64,000 bases of DNA from Falsiroseomonas selenitidurans. GTDB taxonomy: Bacteria; Pseudomonadota; Alphaproteobacteria; Acetobacterales; Acetobacteraceae. This document shows positions 8,480 to 16,428 of the stretch, piece after piece. Below the pieces are notes generated by a model. The model saw only the letters and a list, made by a program, of their open reading frames with translations, did no database searches and was not told the origin of the DNA. Each line of letters opens with the position of its first letter. Positions within the stretch are counted from its first letter, which is position 1. The stretch is taken from positions 62,001-126,000 of the forward strand of contig NZ_JAAVNE010000008.1 in NCBI RefSeq assembly GCF_012103215.1. Direction: 5' to 3'. The translations under genes and the position numbers were made by a program.

Positions 8480-9319
8480 TCATTGCGGGCCGACGACCTC
8501 GAAGCCCGCCGTGTACTTGCTGACGCCGTAGCGGTCGAACAGCGCGTCGTAGCTGCCATCCGCCTTCATCTCGGTCAGCACCTTGGCGACTTCCTGCGCC
8601 AGCACGCGGGACCGCATGGCGAGGCTGGCAGGGGTCGGGAACAGGCCGTGCAGCACGCGGGGGAAGTCGCCGCGCTGGTCGTATTCGGCCGCCACCGCAT
8701 CCACGCTCGTCACCGCCTGCACCTGGCCGGCGCGCAGCGCCTGGAAGGCGATGGCGAAATTGTCGAAAGTGCGGATGGTGATCGCCGCCTTGCCGCGCGC
8801 GACGAGGTCGGCGGACAGCGCGCGGGTGCGGCCTTCCTCGAAGCCGCCGAGCTCCACGCCCACCGTCTTGCCGGCCAGGTCATCGACGCTGCGGATGTTC
8901 AGCGGATTGCCGCGCGCGGCGGAAAGCGCCACCGCCGCGTTCTCGTAGCGCAGCATCTGCATCATCTGCGCCCGCTGCGGCGTGAAGAAGGTGCCGGTGT
9001 TGATCATGTCCCAGCGCCGCGCCGCCAGGCCCGGGATCATCGCGCTGAACTCGATGCGCACCCATTCCGGCGTCAGGCACAGGCGCTTCGCGATCTCCAT
9101 GCCGAGATCGTAGCGCAGCCCCTGCAACTGGCCCTGCGCATTGACGAATTGCAGCGGCGGCAGCGTCGGGTTGATCGACATCACCAGCGTGCCGGGCTTG
9201 ATGAGCTCGGCATTGGCGACGCGTGGCGTGCAGCCGGCCGGGGCCTGGGCGGAGGCCGCGGGGGCGAAGACGGGCGAGGCGGCGGCGGCGAGAACCGCGG
9301 CCAGCAGAAGACGACGCAT
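8480..9319 (-). CDS. amino-acid ABC transporter substrate-binding protein
   Basis: Periplasmic binding protein of the SBP_bac_3 family, 279 residues, with a signal peptide at 1-24 (cleavage near ASAQA). The mature part carries family landmarks: PGTLVMSINPTLPPLQF, GLRYDLGMEIAKRL, GKTVGVELGG near 145, and a QAVTSVD segment. It delivers a polar amino acid or opine-like compound to the permease at 7152-7841. It follows the DapA-like gene by 34 bases, so uptake and degradation are probably co-expressed. Confidence 0.92.
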   Translation of the reverse strand: MRRLLLAAVLAAAASPVFAPAASAQAPAGCTPRVANAELIKPGTLVMSINPTLPPLQFVNAQGQLQGLRYDLGMEIAKRLCLTPEWVRIEFSAMIPGLAARRWDMINTGTFFTPQRAQMMQMLRYENAAVALSAARGNPLNIRSVDDLAGKTVGVELGGFEEGRTRALSADLVARGKAAITIRTFDNFAIAFQALRAGQVQAVTSVDAVAAEYDQRGDFPRVLHGLFPTPASLAMRSRVLAQEVAKVLTEMKADGSYDALFDRYGVSKYTAGFEVVGPQ

Positions 9320-9353
9320 TTCGTGAAACTCCCTGTTGTTGTCGTGAAGGATG

Positions 9354-10268
9354 TCAGGCGGCCTGGCGCGCGCCCTCGGCCAGCAGGCCCATGTGCTGCA
9401 GCACGGCGCCGAGCGTCGCCATGTCCGCGCCCGGCAGTGGCAGCCGCGGCGGCCGCGGGTCGCCCATCGGCATGCCCATCAGCCGAAAGCCCGCCTTGGT
9501 GCCGGAGACGTAGCGCGGTCCGCCGACGAAGGGCAGCAGCGGCATCAGTTGCCGGTACAGCGGCAGCGCCTTGTCCATGTCGCGGTCGAAGGCCGCGGCG
9601 TGGAACATGTCCGTGCTCAGCTTCGGCGCCAGGTTGGAACACACCGCGACCCAGCCGATCGCACCGAGCCAGGCGCTCTCGTAGCCGAGCACACCCGCGA
9701 AAACCTCCATGCGGTCGCCGCAGAGGTCGACGATGTCGCGCACGCGCGTCACCTCCAGCGTGCTTTCCTTCACGTAGAGGCAGCTTTCGATGGTCGCCAG
9801 CCGCGCCAGGATCTTCGGCGTCAGGTCCACATTCGCCGTCGCCGGGTTGTTGTAGACCATGATGGGGATGCCGATGGCATCCGCGACCGTCTTGTAGTGG
9901 AGGTACAGCTCGTCCTCGGTCGGCACCGAATAGAAGGGCGGGATGATCATCACGCCATCCGCGCCCAGCGCCTCCGCCTCACGCGACGTGCGCACCACCT
10001 CGCGCGTGTCCTCCGCGCCGGTGCCGATCAGCACGGGCACGCGGCCGGCGGCGGTCTTCACCACCGTCTCGACGATCGCCGTGCGTTCCTCGGGCGAGAC
10101 CGACAGGAATTCGCCGGTGGAGCCGAGCGGGATCAGGCCGCGTATACCTTCGCGGATCTGGAATTCGACCAGCCGCTCCAGCGCCTTCAGATCCACCGCC
10201 GCGCCGCCTTCCGTGAAGGGCGTGATCAGGACCGTGTAGCAGCCGCGAAACTTTTTCCCATGCGCCAT
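9354..10268 (-). CDS. DapA-family lyase/deaminase, possibly pyrroline-4-hydroxy-2-carboxylate deaminase
   Basis: Class I aldolase of the dihydrodipicolinate synthase/N-acetylneuraminate lyase superfamily, 304 residues with the start at 10268 (MAHGKKFRG). The Schiff-base lysine is Lys167 in LYVKES, the catalytic tyrosine Tyr139 in VYNNP, and the carboxylate-binding loop is GSTGE (49-53). It is the first gene of the amino-acid transport operon and is divergent, 68 bases away, from an HcnABC/LhpBEF-like dehydrogenase. In the known hydroxyproline pathway a DapA-family deaminase (LhpC/HypD) acts directly after such a dehydrogenase, which makes that role attractive. A biosynthetic DapA is less likely here. 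Confidence 0.88.
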   Translation of the reverse strand: MAHGKKFRGCYTVLITPFTEGGAAVDLKALERLVEFQIREGIRGLIPLGSTGEFLSVSPEERTAIVETVVKTAAGRVPVLIGTGAEDTREVVRTSREAEALGADGVMIIPPFYSVPTEDELYLHYKTVADAIGIPIMVYNNPATANVDLTPKILARLATIESCLYVKESTLEVTRVRDIVDLCGDRMEVFAGVLGYESAWLGAIGWVAVCSNLAPKLSTDMFHAAAFDRDMDKALPLYRQLMPLLPFVGGPRYVSGTKAGFRLMGMPMGDPRPPRLPLPGADMATLGAVLQHMGLLAEGARQAA

Positions 10269-10336
10269 CGGCTTGCCCCCATCGCCCGAACCGCCATCAT
10301 CCATGCGCCTTTCCGCGAAAGCATCAAGCCCATCCC

Positions 10337-13210
10337 ATGCGCCTGACCCATGCCGCGATCCGTCCTTCTGCCGAAGCGGTGGGCATCACCTTCGAAGGCC
10401 GCCCGATTCCCGCGCTGCCGGGCGAAACCCTGGCGGCGGCGCTGACGGCAGCGGGGGAGTTCGTCTTCCGGTATACGCAGTCCGGCGCCCCGCGCGGCCT
10501 GCATTGCGGCATGGGCGCCTGCTACGACTGCCTGGTGACCATCGATGGTCGCGCCAACCAGCGCGCCTGCCTGGCCAAGGTGACGCCGGGGATGGTGGTG
10601 CAGCGTGCCGCGCCGGCCGAGCCCGCGCCGCTGGCCGCCGCCCCGGAAGGCCAGGCGGCGCGCCTGACCTGCGACGTGCTGGTGCTGGGCGCCGGCCCCG
10701 CCGGGCTTTCCGCCGCCATCGCCGCCGCCGAGGCCGGCTGCCAGGTCATCGCCCTGGACGAACGCGATGCGCCCGGCGGCCAGTACCTGAAGCCGCTCGC
10801 CCCGAGCCACGCCCATGCGGCACCGGACCGCCAGTTCCGCCAGGGCGCCGCGCTGCGCGCGCGGGCGCTGGCCGCCGGCGTCACCTTCCATTTCGGCGCG
10901 ACGGTCTGGGGCGGCTTCGCGCCGGAGGATATCGGCGCGCTGGTCGGCGGCCGCGCCCTGCGCTTCCAGCCGCGCCGCCTGGTGATCGCCCTCGGCGCGC
11001 ATGAACGCCCGGTGCCGATCCCGGGCTGGACCCTGCCGGGCGTGATGACCACCGGCTGCCTGCAGACCCTGGCGCGCGCCAACCGCGTCTCCCCCGGCCG
11101 GGTCGTCATCGCCGGCAACGGCCCGCTGAACCTGCAACTGGCCTGCGAGCTGGTGGAGGGCGGCGTGCAGGTGGCCGCGGTGCTGGAAGCCGCGCCCAAC
11201 CCCGGCTTCGCCGGCCTGCGCCAGGCCCTGCGGCTGGCCGCCGCCGCGCCCGACCTCGCCTGGGACGGCGCGCGCTACCTGGCCGTGCTGCGGCGCGCCG
11301 GCGTGCCGGTGATCTGGGGCGCGCGCCCACTGGCCGCCGAAGGCCCGGGCCGCTTCGCCGCGCTGCGCGCCGCCACCCCCCGCGGCGAGATCCGGCTGGA
11401 GGCGGAGGCGCTGGCGCTGAACCTCGGCTTCCAGCCCGAAACCGGCCTGGCCCGCGCGCTGGGCTGCGCCCACCAGTTCCGGGACTTCGGCCTGGGCCGG
11501 CTGGAGACGGTGACGGACGCGGAGGGCCGCACCAGCCTGCCCGGCGTCTTCGCCATCGGCGATGGCGCGCAGGTGGGCGGGGCGCGCATCGCGCTCGCCC
11601 GCGGCCGCCTGGCCGGGCTGGCCGCGGCGCGGGACCTGCGGCCGGGCGTGGCGGAGGATGCCGCGACACGCCGCGCCCTGCACCGCGCCATCGGTTTCCA
11701 GGACGCGCTGTGGCGCTTCTTCGCCGTGCCGGAATTCGACGCCGCCACCCTGGCCGACACCACCCTGGTCTGCCGCTGCGAGGAGGTGACGGCCGGCACC
11801 CTGCGCGCCGCGCAGGCGGCAGGCGCCGGGTCCCTCGGCGCGGTGAAGAAGGCGACGCGCGCCGGCATGGGCCGCTGCCAGGGCCGCATGTGCGGCGCGA
11901 CGGTGGCGCGCCTCGTCGGCGCCGCCGAGGAAGCCGGCTGGGCCGCCCCCCGCGCCCCGCTGAAGCCGGTGCCGGCCATCGCGCTGGCCATGGAGAAGCC
12001 GGAATGGCTGGAGGGCCCCGCGGTGCAGCCCGCCCCCATCCTGCCCACGCACCACACCCCCGCCACCGGCCCGGCCGAGGCCTGCGACGTGCTGGTGGTC
12101 GGCGGCGGCGCGCTCGGCCTGTCCACCGCGCTGTATTCTGCGCGAGAGGGGCTTTCCGTGATCCTCGCCGAGCGCGGCGAGCCGGGGCAGGGCGCCACCA
12201 CGGGCAATGCCGGCAGCCTGCATATCCAGCTCCACGCCTATGACAGCGCGGGGGCGGAGGCGGGGCCGGAGAGTGCGGCGGCGCAGGTGCTGTCCATCGG
12301 CCCGCAATCCGTCGCCCTGTGGCGGGAGATTGCGACGGAGGCGGGCGAGACCCTCGGCATCCGCACCGAGGGCGGGATCATGCTGGCGGAGACGCCGGCG
12401 CTGCTGGAACGGCTGGTGGCCAAGGTGGCGATGGAGCGCGCCTTCGGCGTGGACAGCCGGGTGCTGGGCGCGAATGAGCTGATGTCCGTCGCCCCCTACC
12501 TCGCCCCGGGCTTCGCCGGCGCGGCCTTCTGCGCGCCGGAGGGCCAGATGGACCCGCTGCGCGGCCTGTCCGCGCTGTATGCGCTGGTGCGGCGCGCGGG
12601 GGTTTCGGTGCGGAGCGGCACGACCATCGCGGCGGTGGCGAAGGAGGGTGCCGGCTTCCGGGCGGAGACGGCGGCGGGCGGGGTGATCCGCGCCGGGCAG
12701 GTGGTGAATGCCTGCGGCCCCTGGGCGGGCGAGTTCGCCGCGATGCTCGGCGCGCCGATTCCGGTGCGGGCGGCGGTGCAGCAGGTGATGGTGACGGAGG
12801 CGGCGGGCGGCGAGGTGATGCGCCACCTGGTGCTGCATGGCAGCCGGCACCTTTCGGCCAAGCAGGGCGATGCCGGCCACCTGGTGCTCGGCGGCGCCTG
12901 GCCCGGCGTGCTGGATGCGGCGGGGCGGCCGCGCAACCTGCGGGAATCGATCGAGGGCAATCTGTTCGTCGCGGGCACGGTGCTGCCGGCGCTGGCGGGG
13001 CTGCAGGTGATACGGGCCTGGACCGGGCTGAATGTGCAGGTGCCGGGGCCGATCCTGGGGGCGGACCCTCGGGTGCAGGGGCTGCACCATGCGGTGACGT
13101 TCAACGGGTGGACGCTGGGGCCGGTCTGCGGGCGGCTGGTGGCGGAGGGGGTGCGTGGGGGGAAGGGGCCGGGAAAGCCCTTCTCATCAGCCCGGTTTCG
13201 TTTAAGTTAG
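10337..13210 (+). CDS. three-part FAD/[2Fe-2S] amine dehydrogenase fusion (HcnA-HcnB-HcnC / LhpF-E-B order)
   Basis: A 957-residue flavoprotein joining three parts usually made as separate subunits. Residues 1-90 form a small [2Fe-2S] ferredoxin domain with Cys57, 62, 65 and 78. From about 112 an FAD/NAD(P)-type oxidoreductase begins (GAGPAGL at 118-124) and ends in a BFD-like cluster domain (CRCEEV near 479, GRCQGRMCG near 513-520). From about 580 there is a glycine/D-amino-acid oxidase domain (VVGGGALGLSTA) ending in the family's usual PFSSARF. Hydrogen cyanide synthase, opine oxidase and D-hydroxyproline dehydrogenase share this make-up as separate chains. The neighbouring DapA-like gene and amino-acid transporter favour D-hydroxyproline or an opine as substrate. 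The last three residues may come from the inserted AT-rich DNA. Confidence 0.9.
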   Translation: MRLTHAAIRPSAEAVGITFEGRPIPALPGETLAAALTAAGEFVFRYTQSGAPRGLHCGMGACYDCLVTIDGRANQRACLAKVTPGMVVQRAAPAEPAPLAAAPEGQAARLTCDVLVLGAGPAGLSAAIAAAEAGCQVIALDERDAPGGQYLKPLAPSHAHAAPDRQFRQGAALRARALAAGVTFHFGATVWGGFAPEDIGALVGGRALRFQPRRLVIALGAHERPVPIPGWTLPGVMTTGCLQTLARANRVSPGRVVIAGNGPLNLQLACELVEGGVQVAAVLEAAPNPGFAGLRQALRLAAAAPDLAWDGARYLAVLRRAGVPVIWGARPLAAEGPGRFAALRAATPRGEIRLEAEALALNLGFQPETGLARALGCAHQFRDFGLGRLETVTDAEGRTSLPGVFAIGDGAQVGGARIALARGRLAGLAAARDLRPGVAEDAATRRALHRAIGFQDALWRFFAVPEFDAATLADTTLVCRCEEVTAGTLRAAQAAGAGSLGAVKKATRAGMGRCQGRMCGATVARLVGAAEEAGWAAPRAPLKPVPAIALAMEKPEWLEGPAVQPAPILPTHHTPATGPAEACDVLVVGGGALGLSTALYSAREGLSVILAERGEPGQGATTGNAGSLHIQLHAYDSAGAEAGPESAAAQVLSIGPQSVALWREIATEAGETLGIRTEGGIMLAETPALLERLVAKVAMERAFGVDSRVLGANELMSVAPYLAPGFAGAAFCAPEGQMDPLRGLSALYALVRRAGVSVRSGTTIAAVAKEGAGFRAETAAGGVIRAGQVVNACGPWAGEFAAMLGAPIPVRAAVQQVMVTEAAGGEVMRHLVLHGSRHLSAKQGDAGHLVLGGAWPGVLDAAGRPRNLRESIEGNLFVAGTVLPALAGLQVIRAWTGLNVQVPGPILGADPRVQGLHHAVTFNGWTLGPVCGRLVAEGVRGGKGPGKPFSSARFRLS

Positions 13211-13215
13211 GTTTA

Positions 13216-14865
13216 ATGCTTAAAGTATCTTTTGAGCGCGCACTAAACATAGCTGAGAAGGCGGGTGTGATGGGCGAGGTCAGCGAACGTCTGAGAGAAA
13301 AGCTCGAAAATCATTCTGCTGCACCATTTCTTTTTGTTGGATCGGGGTTTTCCCGGCGTTATCTGGGGCTGGAAGATTGGGTTGGATTACTAAAGCGGTT
13401 TTGCGCCCCAATCAAAGATTTTGGTTACTATTTTTCTCGGGCTAATGGAAATCTTGCGCTTACAGCAACTTATATGGCTGACGATTACAATGAGTGGTGG
13501 TGGAATGCTCCTGAGACTGCAGAGAGTCGGGCAAGATCATCATCTTTAGTAAAAAATAGCTCGGACGCGTTGAAGATCGAAATATCGTCTTATCTGAGCA
13601 GCTTTTCTTTGGAAACTGCAAGGCAGTCCAGACACTCAGAGGAAGTAGCTTCGCTTGCTCAGACTTCAATCGATGGCATCATTACCACCAATTGGGATTT
13701 CTTGCTGGAAGAATTTTTTCCTGACTATCGGGTTTTTGTCGGCCAGGAAGAGCTCTTATTTTCAAATCCGCAGGCTATCGGTGAAATTTATAAAATTCAT
13801 GGCTCTGCTCAGAACCCATCCAGTCTCGTTTTGACGGCGGAAGACTACCAGGCCTTTGCCGCCAAAAATCCATATCTTGCTGCAAAATTGGTAACGATTT
13901 TCGTCGAGCATCCTATCATCTTCTTGGGGTACTCGATTACCGATCCGCATATTAGGTCGATTATCAGTTCCATTGCGCGTTGTCTCTCGCAGGAAAAGAT
14001 TGCATCTTTTCAGGATAATCTGATTTTTGTTCAGTGGGTTGAGGGTGGCGTGCCAGCGATAGAAAGAGCCACGCTGCACTCTGAGGATTTTAGCGTGACT
14101 TTGACGACCGTCAAATTATCGGACTACAGAGAACTTTATCAGGCATTGTCAGCTCCCAAGAGAAAAGTGCCAGCACGTATTCTCCGCTTTTTCAAGGAGC
14201 AACTTTATGAGCTTGTTCGGAGTCCCGGCTCTAATGAGAGAAAAATTGCAGTGGTGGATCTAGAGGAAATTGGCGCAGTGGAAACTGTTGAGTTTGTTGT
14301 GGGTGTGGGTGTTGCCACGCGACAGCAAGAGGCCAGCCGGAAGGTTGAACAGGTGGTCGAGGATGCTCTCGCAAAGAAGGGCTATTCGGGCATTACGGCT
14401 GACGAAGTGTTTGCGGATTGTATTCAAATCGACTCTAAATTTGACGCGAGAAGTCTTCTAGCGAATGCCTTTCCTGGATTCGCGCGCGTCAGTCGGACTT
14501 TTATACCTATTTATCGTTACCTGCGCGGCGCCGGCATAACATCGGCGGCTGATCTATCAGAGTCGGGATTTGAGGGTGCCAAGAAGATTGTCACGAAACT
14601 ACAAAGGGCTGATTTTACTTCTCCGTCCTATCAGAACCGATATCGGTCTTCTTTTGCAAATCTTTCGACCGCTGATATCATAGCAAAAGCCTCGTCTCCG
14701 CAGGAAGCTATTTTGATGCTTCCTTTTCAGCCAGAAGCTCAGGTGGAGCTGGACACGCTTGCGAGTTTTCTGAGCGACCAACTCACTCTCAATCAATCGG
14801 AGCCGTATAAAACGGGCGTAAGGAAGCTGATCTGCCGGTACGACAAGATACGCTTCGGGTTTTGA
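13216..14865 (+). CDS. SIR2-like domain protein in an AT-rich island; candidate anti-phage NADase
   Basis: A 549-residue protein with an N-terminal SIR2-like NAD-binding domain and a C-terminal part of about 260 residues that I cannot assign. Motifs in order: VGSGFSRR (41-48), IITTNWDFLLE (155-165) with Asn159 and Asp161, IYKIHGS with the catalytic-type His195, and FLGYSITDPHIR (236-247). These follow the SIR2_2 type found in defence proteins that deplete NAD, rather than classical deacetylases; no zinc-ribbon cysteines are seen. The start is either ATG 13216 (weak site) or ATG 13270 (GAAGG eight bases upstream). Codon use is AT-rich (TTA, AAA, TTT, ATA), unlike every neighbour, and points to transfer. 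No partner gene, integrase or target repeats accompany it. Confidence 0.88.
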   Translation: MLKVSFERALNIAEKAGVMGEVSERLREKLENHSAAPFLFVGSGFSRRYLGLEDWVGLLKRFCAPIKDFGYYFSRANGNLALTATYMADDYNEWWWNAPETAESRARSSSLVKNSSDALKIEISSYLSSFSLETARQSRHSEEVASLAQTSIDGIITTNWDFLLEEFFPDYRVFVGQEELLFSNPQAIGEIYKIHGSAQNPSSLVLTAEDYQAFAAKNPYLAAKLVTIFVEHPIIFLGYSITDPHIRSIISSIARCLSQEKIASFQDNLIFVQWVEGGVPAIERATLHSEDFSVTLTTVKLSDYRELYQALSAPKRKVPARILRFFKEQLYELVRSPGSNERKIAVVDLEEIGAVETVEFVVGVGVATRQQEASRKVEQVVEDALAKKGYSGITADEVFADCIQIDSKFDARSLLANAFPGFARVSRTFIPIYRYLRGAGITSAADLSESGFEGAKKIVTKLQRADFTSPSYQNRYRSSFANLSTADIIAKASSPQEAILMLPFQPEAQVELDTLASFLSDQLTLNQSEPYKTGVRKLICRYDKIRFGF

Positions 14866-14917
14866 TGGCAAATCGCGTGGATGAACTGCGACAAGTCAGT
14901 GGGAGCCGCGGCGAGCG

Positions 14918-15910
14918 TCAATGCAGCCTAGGCGCCTTCAAAAACTTGCTCCGGTCCCCGCTCACCACCGGCAGCACCAGCCTCCGCCCGTCCCGCTCCG
15001 CCGCCACATTCACCGAAACCCCTGCGGCGCCGCGTGACCACAGGCTGCGCCACAGCCCCGCCAGGTCCGGTGCCTCGCTGTCGTCCAGCCCCAGGATCCG
15101 GTCGCCCGGCTTGATGCCCGCCTTCTCCGCCGGCCCGCGCGCGGCGACGGAGGCCACCACCACGCCTTCCTCCTGGTCCGCGCAATACAGCCCCAGCCAG
15201 GGCCGCGGCGGCTTGTTCACGCGGCCATAAGCCAGAAGGTCGTCCAGAATCGGGTGCAGCAGGCCGATCGGCACCACCAGGTTCAAATCCAGCCGCCGCC
15301 CCTTGCTGTCCCGGTGCTGCAGCACGAGCGACCCGATGCCCAGCAGCGACCCATCCGGCCCGATCAGCCCCGCCCCGCCCCAGGAAGGGTGCGCGGGCGC
15401 GGTGAACAGCGCCTCCTCCAGCAGGTATTCCCAGTAGCCGGCAAAGGGCTCCTTCGCGACGACGGAGCACGCCAGCGCCCCGCCGCCGGAGGCGTTGCGG
15501 CCGGGTTGCGGCGCCGCGGCCAGGATGGTCTGTACCCCGGCATCCGGCAGCGCCGTGGGGCCGAGCTTCATGGCCGGTGCCTCCAGCCGCCCCAGCGCCT
15601 GCACCAGGCCGAAGCCGGTCTCGAAATCATAGGCCAGCGCATGGCCGGGCACGACGCGGCCGGCGGCGGTCTTGATCCAGATGCTGTCGGATTCGCCGAT
15701 CAGGTAGCCGATGGTCAGCACCAGACCATCCTCGCGGATCACCACGCCGCTGCCCTCGCGCTCCGTCCCCAAGGTCCGGGCGGAGAAGGCATCCGCCGGC
15801 ACCCGTGTCCGCAGGCTGACGATGGAGGCCAGCGCCTGGGCCACATCGAAACTGTAGTCGGCCGGGTCGGGCCGCAATTCCTCGGGAATGTTCCAGTCCT
15901 CGTCCGCCAT
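14918..15910 (-). CDS. trypsin-fold/PDZ protein lacking the catalytic triad (HtrA-like pseudoprotease)
   Basis: A 330-residue S1C-like protein starting at 15910 (MADEDWNIPEEL). The trypsin-like fold covers about 45-200 and a PDZ domain about 225-315 (RPWLGLYC, AEKAGIKPGDRILGLDD). At the three positions of the triad the usual residues are absent: LTNAHV is LTIGYL (His to Tyr69), TDLA is TGFG (Asp to Gly99), and GNSGGP is PSWGGA (Ser to Trp177). No signal peptide is present, so it is probably cytoplasmic. It most likely acts as a binding or scaffold protein rather than a protease. A small lipoprotein gene lies 28 bases upstream on the same strand. Confidence 0.85.
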   Translation of the reverse strand: MADEDWNIPEELRPDPADYSFDVAQALASIVSLRTRVPADAFSARTLGTEREGSGVVIREDGLVLTIGYLIGESDSIWIKTAAGRVVPGHALAYDFETGFGLVQALGRLEAPAMKLGPTALPDAGVQTILAAAPQPGRNASGGGALACSVVAKEPFAGYWEYLLEEALFTAPAHPSWGGAGLIGPDGSLLGIGSLVLQHRDSKGRRLDLNLVVPIGLLHPILDDLLAYGRVNKPPRPWLGLYCADQEEGVVVASVAARGPAEKAGIKPGDRILGLDDSEAPDLAGLWRSLWSRGAAGVSVNVAAERDGRRLVLPVVSGDRSKFLKAPRLH

Positions 15911-15938
15911 CAAGCCACCCTTGCGCCAGGGAGGAAGT

Positions 15939-16307
15939 CTAGAAGGTCTCCGTCCCCGCGGGAAACCCACCACGCCCCCGTGCGGTTGCCGCCGGCGCGT
16001 CCAGCGGCGGCAGCGCGGGCAGGGGCGCGGGCTCCGCCACCAGGCTGGGCAGGGCGGGCTGCGGGTCCGGCCGCGGGCAGGTGAAGGCGATGGTGTAGTC
16101 CCGCCCACCGATCTGGCTGCGCGTCACCGCGAAGGCGCGGTCCTTCGCGCCGCAGAAGCGCCGGGCACGTTCCACCCCCAGCCGCGCCGCCTCGGCCGGC
16201 GTATTGGCATGGGCGGTCAGCCCATAGACCTCGGGCGAGAGTTCCGCGACCTCGCTGGCCGAGGAACAGGCGGCCAGCAGGGTCAGCAGCAGCAGGGCAC
16301 GGGTCAG
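15939..16307 (-). CDS. small lipoprotein with probable CTG start
   Basis: A reading frame of 122 codons that begins without ATG, GTG or TTG in a sensible place. A CTG at 16307 lies 8 bases after a perfect GGGAGG site and starts a lipoprotein signal: TRALLLLTLLAAC, with lipobox LLAAC and a Ser-rich +2 region. The mature part contains EAARLGVERARRFC and a proline/alanine-rich tail. The next in-frame start, GTG 16175, would cut off the signal peptide, and a stop lies upstream of the CTG. Function is unknown. It precedes the pseudoprotease gene by 28 bases, so the two are probably co-transcribed. Confidence 0.7.
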   Translation of the reverse strand: MTRALLLLTLLAACSSASEVAELSPEVYGLTAHANTPAEAARLGVERARRFCGAKDRAFAVTRSQIGGRDYTIAFTCPRPDPQPALPSLVAEPAPLPALPPLDAPAATARGRGGFPAGTETF

Positions 16308-16428
16308 GGTCGCAGCCTCCCGGGTTCGTGTGCGCAGGCTACAGCAGATTTGCGCGGGATGGAATCATCGCCCTTCCGGTCTTGCTGTAGAATCAAGCGC
16401 TTCCCGAGGCGGCACTGCCGCCCGCGGT

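Noticed and set aside
10226-13090. A 954-codon open frame opposite the dehydrogenase fusion, and similar long frames elsewhere (e.g. 23037-25940, 39217-41832).
   Set aside because: They are byproducts of high third-position GC: low-complexity His/Gln/Arg/Gly-rich products antisense to genes with clear domains.
13108-13215. Upstream extension of the SIR2 frame.
   Set aside because: It overlaps the end of the dehydrogenase fusion in another frame and encodes low-complexity Gly/Ala sequence typical of an antisense or off-frame reading.
13180-14920. Flanking direct repeats, tRNA attachment site or integrase that would explain the SIR2 island.
   Set aside because: I compared both borders by eye and saw no repeat longer than a few bases, no tRNA and no recombinase gene.
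14865-15230. Frame opening with ATG at the very stop codon of the SIR2 gene (TGATG), which could be a second island gene.
   Set aside because: After about 20 codons it runs antisense through the conserved C-terminus of the pseudoprotease gene and back into host-like GC-rich sequence; no recognisable product.
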